The position numbers were made by a program, and so were the translations under genes. From Bombella pollinis (GTDB lineage Bacteria; Pseudomonadota; Alphaproteobacteria; Acetobacterales; Acetobacteraceae): DNA of 64,000 nt. Below the pieces are notes generated by a model that did no database searches, was not told where the DNA came from, and worked only from the letters and a program-made list of their open reading frames with translations. Where the stretch lies: the NCBI RefSeq assembly GCF_026385485.1, contig NZ_JANIDX010000008.1:1-64000 (forward strand), written 5' to 3'. Below are positions 1 through 7,639 of the stretch, piece after piece. Every line of letters starts with the position of its first letter. Positions within the stretch are counted from its first letter, which is position 1.

Positions 1-110
1 TCACATAATCTTCAAAAAACGCAGAAAACAGCCAATTATTAAAAAATCACTCCCCCTCACAAATCACCCAATGCCATTCCTAAAAACAAAATCCCTGTGA
101 GCCTGAACAT

Positions 111-141
111 AAAAAAAGCCGCCTCCTTCACAGGAGACGGC
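111..141 (-). terminator. Rho-independent terminator of the atp operon
   Basis: Read on the minus strand, a 9-bp GC-rich stem (GCCGTCTCC with GGAGGCGGC, one mismatch) closes a 6-nt loop and is followed by seven T residues. It lies about 30 bases after the atpC stop and should end the F1 transcript. Bases 1-110 beyond it are AT-rich and show no gene. Confidence 0.85.
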
Positions 142-169
142 ATTCTCTTAAATCACGCACTCTCTAAGC

Positions 170-601
170 TTAAAGAGCCTTGAGGTCATGTTGTTGGACT
201 TTTTGAGCCACTTCAATCTCAGCACGGACAATCTGAATCTGGCGACTCAAGCTCTCGCGAAGCTCGATTTCATCAGGCCCAACGCTTGTCCATTGGCTTT
301 TTAGCTCATTAAGCGTCTGACGAGCATCATCAATGGAGAGGTCCTCCAAAGCGCGCACCGAATCGGCGAGAATCGTGCAGTGGTCTGCTGTCATATCGAC
401 AAAACCACCCCCAACGAAGCAACGCTCCAGAACCTTGCCATCCTGATACAAGGTGACAACCCCACCGCGGAGCTGCAACATCAATGGGGCGCGGCCTGGC
501 ATGGCCGCAATGTCCCCCTCAGTCCCCGGAACAACCACCATATCGACCTCACGGTCGGTATAGCGTTTCTCCGGACTCACAATCTCGGTGCGAAGCGGCA
601 T
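170..601 (-). CDS. atpC: ATP synthase F1 epsilon subunit
   Basis: This is the epsilon subunit of F1, part of the central stalk that couples rotation to catalysis and restrains ATP hydrolysis. The 143-residue protein opens with the family beta-sandwich (LRTEIVSPE, then VVVPGTEGDIAAMPGRAPL) and ends with the two-helix region rich in Q, E and R. Length fits the family. It is the last gene of the F1 operon, starting 3 bases after the atpD stop, so the two are probably translationally coupled. A terminator follows. Identification rests on both sequence pattern and operon position. Confidence 0.95.
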   Translation of the reverse strand: MPLRTEIVSPEKRYTDREVDMVVVPGTEGDIAAMPGRAPLMLQLRGGVVTLYQDGKVLERCFVGGGFVDMTADHCTILADSVRALEDLSIDDARQTLNELKSQWTSVGPDEIELRESLSRQIQIVRAEIEVAQKVQQHDLKAL

Positions 602-604
602 GGA

Positions 605-2068
605 TCAACCCTCCTGCTTCATCTTCTCGGCTTTAAGCTTAGCTTCCTCGATGGAACCAACCATGTAGAAGGCACCTTCTGGCAAATCGTCACACTCACC
701 ATTCACAACAGCCTTAAAGGACCGCACTGTATCTTCCAGAGCGACCAGCTTCCCCGGAGAGCCCGTAAAGACCTCAGCAACATGGAAGGGCTGAGACAAG
801 AAACGCTGGATACGCCGTGCGCGACCAACGATAAGCTTATCTTCTTCAGAAAGCTCATCCATACCCAAAATTGCAATAATATCTTGCAATTCTTTGTAGT
901 TCTGAAGCGTGCTTTGCACAGCGCGTGCGACTTCGTAATGCTCTTCCCCCACAATCTTAGGATCCAAAGAGCGAGAGGTGGAATCCAGAGGATCAACAGC
1001 TGGATAAATCCCCATCTCAGCGATGGAACGGTTAAGCACCGTTGTTGCATCCAAGTGGGCGAAGGTCGCGGCAGGAGCCGGGTCAGTCAAGTCATCCGCA
1101 GGGACGTACACAGCCTGAACGGACGTAATGGATCCCTTCTTTGTAGAGGTAATGCGCTCCTGCAATGCGCCCATCTCTGTTGCCAAGGTAGGCTGATACC
1201 CCACGGCGGAAGGAATACGCCCTAACAGAGCAGACACCTCAGAACCGGCCTGTGTGAAACGGAAGATATTATCCACGAAGAAGAGAACATCTTGCCCTTC
1301 CACATCACGGAAATATTCCGCGACAGAAAGGCCCGTCAAAGCAACACGCGCACGGGCACCGGGTGGCTCATTCATCTGCCCATAGACAAGGGCCACTTTG
1401 GAGCCGCCATCACCGCCATTTTTATCAAGCTTGATAACGCCTGCACCCTGCATCTCGTAATACAGGTCGTTCCCTTCACGCGTGCGCTCACCCACACCGG
1501 CGAACACAGACACACCACCATGCGCCTTAGCAATGTTATTGATAAGCTCCTGAATAATAACGGTCTTACCAACACCAGCACCACCGAAAAGGCCAATCTT
1601 ACCACCCTTCAGATAAGGGCAGAGAAGATCGATCACTTTAATCCCCGTTACGAGAATCTCCGTATTGGCGGCTTGCTCCTCAAAAGATGGGGCAGGGCGA
1701 TGAATCGGAAAGCGTTGGTCCGTCTTAACCGGGCCGCGCTCATCGACAGGCTCACCAACAACGTTCAGGATACGGCCTAATGTTGCTGGCCCAACAGGAA
1801 CAGTAATCTGCTCCCCTGTATCGGTTACCTCTGCCCCGCGGGTGAGACCATCGGTCCCCTCCATAGCGATACAGCGAACTTGATGCTCACCAATTTCCTG
1901 CGCGACTTCCAGAATAATGGTTTGGTCACCATTCTTCACATGAAGTGCATTCAGAATATGGGGTAGCTTGTCCGTAAACTGAACATCCACCACAGGTCCA
2001 CGAATCTGGGTGATCCGTCCGACACCTACGCCGGCATGGTCAGCAGAGCGGTTGATTCCCTCAGACAT
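605..2068 (-). CDS. atpD: ATP synthase F1 beta subunit
   Basis: Catalytic beta subunit of F1-ATPase; three copies bind and interconvert ADP/ATP in the soluble head. The P-loop GGAGVGKT lies at residues 162-169, followed by the catalytic motif GERTREGNDLY and the DELSEEDK motif toward the C-terminus. An ATG further upstream at 2086 is in frame, but the start at 2068 (MSEGINRS) gives the usual short N-terminus and 487 residues. It sits 22 bases after atpG. Sequence conservation leaves no serious alternative. Confidence 0.97.
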   Translation of the reverse strand: MSEGINRSADHAGVGVGRITQIRGPVVDVQFTDKLPHILNALHVKNGDQTIILEVAQEIGEHQVRCIAMEGTDGLTRGAEVTDTGEQITVPVGPATLGRILNVVGEPVDERGPVKTDQRFPIHRPAPSFEEQAANTEILVTGIKVIDLLCPYLKGGKIGLFGGAGVGKTVIIQELINNIAKAHGGVSVFAGVGERTREGNDLYYEMQGAGVIKLDKNGGDGGSKVALVYGQMNEPPGARARVALTGLSVAEYFRDVEGQDVLFFVDNIFRFTQAGSEVSALLGRIPSAVGYQPTLATEMGALQERITSTKKGSITSVQAVYVPADDLTDPAPAATFAHLDATTVLNRSIAEMGIYPAVDPLDSTSRSLDPKIVGEEHYEVARAVQSTLQNYKELQDIIAILGMDELSEEDKLIVGRARRIQRFLSQPFHVAEVFTGSPGKLVALEDTVRSFKAVVNGECDDLPEGAFYMVGSIEEAKLKAEKMKQEG

Positions 2069-2090
2069 CAGATTTCTCTCCTGCATGATC

Positions 2091-2990
2091 TCAGACGGCT
2101 TCCGCGCCGGAAATAATTTCGATCAGCTCATTAGTAATGTTGGCCTGCCGCGTACGGTTATATGTAAGTGACAGACGCTCGATAGCCTTGCTCGCATTAC
2201 GGCTAGCATTATCCATAGCCGTCATACGAGCCCCTTGCTCGCCAGCGGCACTCTCTAAAAGTCCAGAATAGAACTGTACTTCCAGATTGCGCGGTAGAAG
2301 CTGCGCAAGCAACCCGTGGCCATCAGGCTCAAACTCATAAATGGCACCATCCTCCCGCTTATTAGCGGCGGCACCATCATTTTCCACCACGGGAAGCGGA
2401 ACGAGACCAAGCTTCTCCGCATCTTGTGTCATCGCATTCACAAAGCGATTCCGCATGAGTGCGCAGGCGTCAATCTCCCCAGCCTCGACCATCTCCGTAA
2501 CCTTTTTGGCCAATTTCTGAGCCAAGGCATAGGCCGTTTTTTGAGTGCTGGCATCGTTATGAAGCGACTCTACAATGAGGTCGGGGTAGTAACGCTGAAA
2601 AACATCCGTCCCCTTACGCCCGACTGTGAGCAAACGCACTGTGCGCCCCTCAGCTTGCAAAGCTGCAATCTCCTGCCGGGCGAGACGGATGATATTGGCA
2701 TTAAAGCCACCCGCCAAACCACGATCGGACGTCACAACCACGAGGAGATGCACATTATCCTTACCTGTCCCCGCTAGTAGCGGAGGCAGAGTAGAGGGGT
2801 CCATCCCCTGAGAGGCCGCGGCTAACTCACCCATCATACGCCGCATTGTATCGGCATAAGGGCGGGCTGCTTCGGTTTGATTCTGGACGCGCCTCAATTT
2901 CGAGGCGGCGACCATTTTCATTGCGCTGGTAATCTTCCGGGTTGATTTAACCCCGGCAATCCTCCCGCGCAGTTCCTTCATTGAAGCCAT
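2091..2990 (-). CDS. atpG: ATP synthase F1 gamma subunit
   Basis: Gamma subunit, the rotating coiled-coil shaft inside the alpha3beta3 head. The N-terminus MASMKELRGRIAGVKSTRKI and the C-terminal stretch ending TNELIEIISGAEA are the two family-defining helices. The central Rossmann-like part (VVVTSDRGLAGGFN) is present. At 299 residues it is normal for alphaproteobacteria. It lies 11 bases after atpA and 22 before atpD. Confidence 0.97.
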   Translation of the reverse strand: MASMKELRGRIAGVKSTRKITSAMKMVAASKLRRVQNQTEAARPYADTMRRMMGELAAASQGMDPSTLPPLLAGTGKDNVHLLVVVTSDRGLAGGFNANIIRLARQEIAALQAEGRTVRLLTVGRKGTDVFQRYYPDLIVESLHNDASTQKTAYALAQKLAKKVTEMVEAGEIDACALMRNRFVNAMTQDAEKLGLVPLPVVENDGAAANKREDGAIYEFEPDGHGLLAQLLPRNLEVQFYSGLLESAAGEQGARMTAMDNASRNASKAIERLSLTYNRTRQANITNELIEIISGAEAV

Positions 2991-3001
2991 GACCTAAATC
3001 C

Positions 3002-4540
3002 TCAGGCCGTAAACCGTTTGCCGAAAGCGTCTAGCAAGGACTTCAACGCGCCCTCGCTCTCCGGTGTGAGCTGCTTCTCTGTATGAATCTTCTCCAAGAG
3101 GTCCTTACCGCTACGGCGGACTTCCTCCAGAAGGGAAGCCTCATAAGAAGTCACTTGGTTCACGGCAACAGAGTCCAAATAACCATGCGTACCAGCGTAC
3201 AACACCACCACTTGCTCAGCAGCGGAGAGTGGCGCAGTTTCTGGCTGTTTGAGCAGCTCCACCAATCGGGCACCACGGTCTAGCTGACGGCGCGTAGCAG
3301 GGTCGAGGTCAGAAGCAAACTGAGCAAAAGAGGCCATCTCACGATACTGAGCTAGCTCTAGCTTGATGCTCCCAGCAACCTGCTTCATCGCCTTAATTTG
3401 CGCTGCCGATCCCACACGGGACACGGACCCACCAACATTCACAGCAGGACGAATCCCTTTATAGAACAGGTCTGTCTCCAAGAAGATCTGCCCATCGGTG
3501 ATGGAAATCACATTGGTAGGAATGTAAGCAGATGTATCACCGGCTTGCGTCTCAATCACCGGCAGACCTGTCATGGAACCGCCACCGCATTTATCGGACA
3601 TCTTGGCGGAACGCTCCAAAAGGCGGGAATGGAGATAGAACACATCCCCGGGGAACGCCTCACGCCCCGGCGGACGGCGCAGAAGCAAGGACATTTGACG
3701 ATAAGCAACAGCCTGCTTGGAAAGGTCATCATAGCAAAGCAGGGAGTGCATGCCATTATCGCGGAAATACTCACCCATAGCCGAGGCAGAATAAGGGGCG
3801 AGATACTGCATTGGTGCGGCATCGGAGGCTGTCGCGGCCACAACGATGGAGTATTCCATCGCCCCGGCTTCTGTCAGCTTACGCACGAGGTTTGCCACTG
3901 TGGAACGCTTCTGCCCGATAGCAACATAAATACAATAGAGCGTCTTTTTAGGGTCACCCTCGGAGTTTACAGCTTTCTGAGCGATGATTGTATCAACCAG
4001 AATGGCGGTTTTACCTGTCTGGCGGTCACCAATCACAAGCTCACGCTGGCCACGCCCGATAGGCACAAGCGCATCAATGGCTTTAATCCCTGTCTGCATA
4101 GGCTCGCTAACAGACTGACGAGGCATAATGCCTGGGGCGCGGACATCAGCGCGGCGATATTCAATATCATCCTTAATGGGGCCACGACCATCAATCGGGT
4201 TCCCCAACGCATCCACAACACGCCCTAGAAGCCCCTTACCAACGGGGACCTCCACCACTTTACCCGTCCGCAGGACGGTATCACCCTCGCTGATGTCATC
4301 GCCATCACCAAAAACAACGACACCCACGCTATCATTCTCAAGGTTGAGGGCCATGCCGCGCACGCCACTCCCCTCAAACTCAACCATCTCACCGGCCTGC
4401 ACATTGGTCAGACCATAGACACGAGCAATACCATCCCCAATGGAGAGAACGGTACCCGTCTCTGACACGGCTTCAGGCTGATCGAAAGACGCGATTTGCT
4501 GCTTGAGGATTTCTGAAATCTCGGCGGGACGGATATCCAT
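3002..4540 (-). CDS. atpA: ATP synthase F1 alpha subunit
   Basis: Non-catalytic, nucleotide-binding alpha subunit of F1. The P-loop GDRQTGKT is at residues 171-178 and the alpha signature (PAVNVGGSVSRVGSAAQ) is intact in the C-terminal half. The 512-residue length matches the family. ATG at 4540 overlaps the atpH stop by one base (TGATG), indicating coupled translation; an in-frame GTG directly upstream at 4543 is an alternative start. Confidence 0.97.
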   Translation of the reverse strand: MDIRPAEISEILKQQIASFDQPEAVSETGTVLSIGDGIARVYGLTNVQAGEMVEFEGSGVRGMALNLENDSVGVVVFGDGDDISEGDTVLRTGKVVEVPVGKGLLGRVVDALGNPIDGRGPIKDDIEYRRADVRAPGIMPRQSVSEPMQTGIKAIDALVPIGRGQRELVIGDRQTGKTAILVDTIIAQKAVNSEGDPKKTLYCIYVAIGQKRSTVANLVRKLTEAGAMEYSIVVAATASDAAPMQYLAPYSASAMGEYFRDNGMHSLLCYDDLSKQAVAYRQMSLLLRRPPGREAFPGDVFYLHSRLLERSAKMSDKCGGGSMTGLPVIETQAGDTSAYIPTNVISITDGQIFLETDLFYKGIRPAVNVGGSVSRVGSAAQIKAMKQVAGSIKLELAQYREMASFAQFASDLDPATRRQLDRGARLVELLKQPETAPLSAAEQVVVLYAGTHGYLDSVAVNQVTSYEASLLEEVRRSGKDLLEKIHTEKQLTPESEGALKSLLDAFGKRFTA

Positions 4541-5115
4541 CACGCGGCTCCCTTCATGGCGTTCTGCAGACGGGCCAGACGCCCGGCGATCGATGTATCA
4601 AAAAGAACAGAACCAACACGCACCGTCATACCCCCTAAAAGGGATTGATCGACACGCTCGGTTATAGCGACATTGTTATAGCCAGCCTGCTGGAGACCGG
4701 CGCGAAGAGCTTCGCGTTGGCCATCATCCAGAGGTTGTGCTGTCGTTACTTCTACGGGTACTTCTCCGCGCTGTTGTGCGTCTAAGAGAAGAACGGCGTA
4801 GAGAATCTCATCTAAGCCCGCAAGACGGCGTTGCCGTGCGATAAAACCGACAAAGCGGCGTACCGCGTCCCCCAACCCTAAAGCTGAGACAAGGGCCTTC
4901 ACCACACCTTCTGCCTGCCTAAGGTCAAGCCGAGGGTCAGCCAACGCGATACGGAGATCCTCACATTGAGCAATTGCATCACGCAATAAGCCCACCTGCT
5001 TCAGGACATCCGCTGTATCTTGTCTGCTGTCCGAGAGATAATCCTCAAAGGCCTTTGCATAACGCTGCGCCACTTCTCCGGGCGTTCTGACCTGCTTATC
5101 CTGTGCAACCGTCAC
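4540..5115 (-). CDS. atpH: ATP synthase F1 delta subunit
   Basis: Delta (OSCP) subunit, which joins the F1 head to the peripheral stalk. The 191-residue protein has the helical N-terminal domain (VAQRYAKAFEDYL) and the C-terminal signature DQSLLGGMTVRVGSVLFD. The reading frame starts at GTG (5115); the nearest upstream ATG is out of frame and stops within three codons. It is the first gene of the atpHAGDC operon. No F0 genes (a, c, b) are adjacent, which matches the separate F0 operon usual in alphaproteobacteria. Confidence 0.94.
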   Translation of the reverse strand: MTVAQDKQVRTPGEVAQRYAKAFEDYLSDSRQDTADVLKQVGLLRDAIAQCEDLRIALADPRLDLRQAEGVVKALVSALGLGDAVRRFVGFIARQRRLAGLDEILYAVLLLDAQQRGEVPVEVTTAQPLDDGQREALRAGLQQAGYNNVAITERVDQSLLGGMTVRVGSVLFDTSIAGRLARLQNAMKGAA

Positions 5116-5606
5116 GGGCTCATTCCGTCTTCATGAGGTTCTGCTTGTTGGCCAGTTTCCCAGCCCCCTGACCGGTACGCCCCAAGACGATGCCATACGA
5201 TATGACCCCTCCTAGAACCGGAACCCGGTCAGCGTTTCGTTCATAACCACTAACACGGCCTTTACCGCCAACGCAACTACGCGCCCTACCCCGCTATGCC
5301 CCCTCATGAAGGGGTAAGATACCCTCTAGGACACAGCGATTTACCCCCTCTTTATCGCCTCATCTTATGAGAGAAAAAATCTATCCTTTTAAGGGAACGC
5401 AAAAAGGCAATACGGCCTAACAACCCCCTGAAATAAAGCTGTTATTGCAACAATAAGACCTGCGTACAACGCAGAAGGAAAAGCGTAGATAAATAGGAAA
5501 ACAGCCCCCCTCAAAACCCTGCTGAGAGAAGGCCATATCATCTTGCTGCAAAAGCTGCCCTTGCACAGGAAGCATAGCGGCACTGAATTTATTTATGAGA
5601 AAATGC
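5116..5606. other. Long intergenic leader between atpH and tRNA-Gly
   Basis: About 490 bases without a gene I can support. It should hold the atp operon promoter and 5' leader, since atpH starts at its left edge. Short inverted repeats are visible, for example a 6-bp pair (GACCGG near 5170, CCGGTC near 5225), but no clear -35/-10 pair. A minus-strand reading frame at 5389-5583 has one hydrophobic stretch but no ribosome binding site, so it is not called. Confidence 0.5.
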
Positions 5607-5681
5607 TGGAGCGGGCGAAGGGAATCGAACCCTCATCAGAAGCTTGGAAGGCTACTGCATTAGCCATTATGCTACGCCCGC
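5607..5681 (-). tRNA. tRNA-Gly (anticodon TCC)
   Basis: The minus strand folds into a full 75-nt cloverleaf: acceptor GCGGGCG/CGCCCGC, D-arm GCAT...ATGC, anticodon loop CTTCCAA, T-arm with TTCGATT, discriminator T and an encoded CCA. The anticodon stem has one T-T mismatch. The anticodon TCC reads GGA and GGG codons. Confidence 0.95.
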
Positions 5682-5695
5682 TCGATGCGCTGGGG

Positions 5696-5725
5696 CTTAT
5701 AGCTCATCCCGCTTCTTCTATGCAA
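5696..5725 (-). promoter_or_regulatory. Candidate sigma-70 promoter of tRNA-Gly
   Basis: On the minus strand TTGCAT is followed after 18 bases by TATAAG, and the tRNA begins 14 bases further on. Spacing and position suit a stable-RNA promoter. This is by inspection only. Confidence 0.6.
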
Positions 5726-5794
5726 GAGATTCTCCCATAAGAAGGAAATAATAAAGTTTTTCTATTTTCATGCTAATTTTCATGGAGATAGCTC

Positions 5795-5821
5795 TTGACT
5801 TTATAGCGTTCTCGTTATCTT
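5795..5821 (+). promoter_or_regulatory. Candidate promoter of the tRNA-Trp/secE/nusG unit
   Basis: TTGACT (5795-5800) and TATCTT (5816-5821) are separated by 15 bases, slightly short, about 55 bases ahead of the tRNA. The surrounding sequence is AT-rich. The -35 match is good and the -10 weak. Confidence 0.4.
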
Positions 5822-5876
5822 TTCCTGCCCATCATCCAACCGCATGGAAGGATGGTTAAGGTCGATTCGACCCTGA

Positions 5877-5953
5877 AGGGGTGTAGCTCAATTGGCTAGA
5901 GCGCCGGTCTCCAAAACCGGAGGTTGCGGGTTCGAGACCCTCCACCCCTGCCA
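5877..5953 (+). tRNA. tRNA-Trp (anticodon CCA)
   Basis: A complete 77-nt cloverleaf: acceptor AGGGGTG/CACCCCT, anticodon stem CCGGT/ACCGG with loop CTCCAAA, T-loop TTCGAGA, discriminator G and encoded CCA. It lies just ahead of secE and nusG, a very common bacterial arrangement, and probably shares their transcript. Confidence 0.96.
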
Positions 5954-6024
5954 CGTCATACCCTGCCTGAACCGCTTGCCTTACAATGAGGCAAGCTGTG
6001 ATGGCCGCAGTCGATTTGAGGATA

Positions 6025-6279
6025 ATGGTGTCGGTCACAAAGCCGAAAGGCACTTCGCCGAAAAGGCCCCCGGCCCAGAAAGGCCAAGGATTCAGCCTTC
6101 GCAGATATTTTGCAGATGTTCGTGCCGAGGCCAAACGTGTAACATGGCCCACACGGCGCAACACTATTGTGACGACGGGTGCCGTGTTGGCAATGGTCGT
6201 TGCGACCTGCATTTTCTTCTTTATCGTGGACCAAGTGATTGGTCTGGGAATCAGTAAAATCTTGGGTATCGGAGGCTAA
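6025..6279 (+). CDS. secE: Preprotein translocase subunit SecE
   Basis: Small membrane subunit of the SecYEG translocon that clamps SecY. After a basic, proline-rich N-terminus the protein has the SecE signature (RRYFADVRAEAKRVTWPTRR) and one strong membrane helix near the C-terminus. The exact start is uncertain: ATG at 6025 lies only 3 bases after a GAGG motif, while GTG at 6028 has better spacing; an earlier in-frame ATG at 5986 lacks a binding site. About 84 residues suits the family. nusG follows after 9 bases. Confidence 0.92.
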   Translation: MVSVTKPKGTSPKRPPAQKGQGFSLRRYFADVRAEAKRVTWPTRRNTIVTTGAVLAMVVATCIFFFIVDQVIGLGISKILGIGG

Positions 6280-6288
6280 AGAAACATC

Positions 6289-6822
6289 ATGGCAAAGCGT
6301 TGGTATGTTGTGCATGTTTATTCAGGCTTCGAGAAAAAGATTGCCGAGCATATCCGTGAGCAAGCCGATAAAAAGGGCTTGAGTGACCAGTTTGAGGAGG
6401 TTCTTGTACCTTCTGAGGAGGTTACGGAGGTGCGCCGTGGGCGCAAAGTGAATGCGGAACGGAAGTTCTTCCCCGGCTATGTGCTGGTGAAAATGGAGCT
6501 GACGGACCAAGCGTGGCATCTCGTCAAGAACACGCCCAAAGTAACGGGCTTCTTGGGGACGCGTAATAATCAGCCAACGCCGATTAGCAATGCAGAAGCT
6601 AAGCGCATCCTCCAGCAGGCACAGGAAGGTGTGGAACGTCCACGCTCCAGCCTCAGCTTTGAAATTGGTGAACAAGTCCGCGTCTCTGATGGGCCTTTCA
6701 CCTCCTTCAATGGCAGTGTTGAAGATATTGATACAGAGAATCAACGCTTGAAGGTGAGCGTCTCCATCTTTGGACGCTCCACCCCAGTTGATCTTGATTA
6801 TAATCAGGTTGAGAAGCTCTAA
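6289..6822 (+). CDS. nusG: Transcription termination/antitermination protein NusG
   Basis: NusG binds RNA polymerase, suppresses pausing and links transcription with Rho and with ribosomes. The NGN domain begins KRWYVVHVYSGFEKKI and includes FFPGYVLVKME; the C-terminal KOW domain (EIGEQVRVSDGPFTSFNGSV) ends the 177-residue protein. Length and motifs are standard. A strong terminator follows at once, so the gene is not joined to the rplKAJL-rpoBC operon that usually lies downstream. Confidence 0.97.
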   Translation: MAKRWYVVHVYSGFEKKIAEHIREQADKKGLSDQFEEVLVPSEEVTEVRRGRKVNAERKFFPGYVLVKMELTDQAWHLVKNTPKVTGFLGTRNNQPTPISNAEAKRILQQAQEGVERPRSSLSFEIGEQVRVSDGPFTSFNGSVEDIDTENQRLKVSVSIFGRSTPVDLDYNQVEKL

Positions 6823-6851
6823 GAAAGCTTACCCGTCTTTCTTCTCATTAT

Positions 6852-6894
6852 AAAAGCCACCTACACTTTCTCCTAAAGGGCGGTGGCTTTTTTA
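6852..6894 (+). terminator. Rho-independent terminator after nusG
   Basis: AAAAGCCACC pairs with GGTGGCTTTT across a loop of about 20 bases and is followed by a T-run. It ends the tRNA-Trp/secE/nusG transcript. Confidence 0.8.
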
Positions 6895-6906
6895 TTAAGC
6901 TATCTA

Positions 6907-6946
6907 CCTAAAACCCTCTACGAATCGAGATGATTCATAGAGGGTT
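6907..6946 (-). terminator. Probable terminator of the pqiABC operon
   Basis: A long hairpin: 9-bp arms AACCCTCTA (6912-6920) and TAGAGGGTT (6938-6946), one mismatch, then 5 more pairs and a 5-base loop. On the minus strand it is followed by TTTTAGG and lies 30 bases past the pqiC stop. The T-run is short. Confidence 0.6.
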
Positions 6947-6976
6947 CATCACATACCAAGCTAGATCTGTTAGTTT

Positions 6977-7636
6977 TTACCGTGTGGAAGGCGGCAAGCT
7001 AGATAACAGCTGGATCGTTTGGTCTGACAGTGCCCCTAGCCCTTCTGCCAATCGAGCTACCAACGCAGCCTGCCCTCCCATTACAGGTTGAGACGATACC
7101 CATTGCACTGGGACCGCACGCGCCTCTGCCGGTGATGCCCCTACGCGATGCGCTGACAACACGCCTTTAATAATAGCATGGTCTGCATCATCTTCCTCAA
7201 ACTGGGAGAGGCTTAACTCCACAAAGGCTCCTGGCCCTACCGCTACCGATTCATTTTGTGAAAACACGATATGACCCGGCAAGCGTTGGCGCAGATTCGC
7301 AACTAACGTATGGCCTATCATCTCATTAAGCGGCTCGCTCCATGCGGCACCGGGGATGATGTGGTCCTGCGCGTTGCGTGTTACTTGCACAATGCCATCT
7401 TTATCCAGCCGCGCCGTTACTGATGGCGTCCGCACCTCAACCACTTGCGGCACTGTCATCCCCACAAGGGAGGGTGCAACCACCCCCTCCTGAGGGGCCA
7501 GCACATAATAGGCGGTTGGCCCACTACTACATGCGGTAAGCATAACACCACTTCCCACGCAGACCGCACCGAGGAGGGCCAAACGCCCCCCCTTCTTACG
7601 CAAAAAGAGCGAGGGGATATGAGAAAACTTCATCAT
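6977..7636 (-). CDS. pqiC: PqiC-type lipoprotein (ABC-type transport auxiliary)
   Basis: A 219-residue outer-membrane lipoprotein. The N-terminus has a basic stretch, a hydrophobic segment and the lipobox LTAC followed by SSGP, predicting lipidation and export. The body begins YYVLAP, as in the YmbA/PqiC auxiliary family. It starts 3 bases after the pqiB stop. In E. coli PqiC anchors the PqiB needle at the outer membrane, bridging the periplasm for lipid transport; the same role is inferred from the conserved three-gene order. Confidence 0.85.
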   Translation of the reverse strand: MMKFSHIPSLFLRKKGGRLALLGAVCVGSGVMLTACSSGPTAYYVLAPQEGVVAPSLVGMTVPQVVEVRTPSVTARLDKDGIVQVTRNAQDHIIPGAAWSEPLNEMIGHTLVANLRQRLPGHIVFSQNESVAVGPGAFVELSLSQFEEDDADHAIIKGVLSAHRVGASPAEARAVPVQWVSSQPVMGGQAALVARLAEGLGALSDQTIQLLSSLPPSTR

Positions 7637-7639
7637 AAA

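Noticed and set aside
380..1225. 281-codon plus-strand frame opposite atpC/atpD
   Set aside because: Mirror of highly conserved F1 genes; composition is atypical (many H, R, C) and no family pattern is seen.
3398..4228. 276-codon plus-strand frame opposite atpA
   Set aside because: Antisense shadow of atpA with no binding site or recognisable motif.
5389..5583. 64-codon minus-strand frame with a hydrophobic stretch upstream of atpH
   Set aside because: No ribosome site, odd composition and no partner; AT/GC-poor intergenic DNA often gives such frames.
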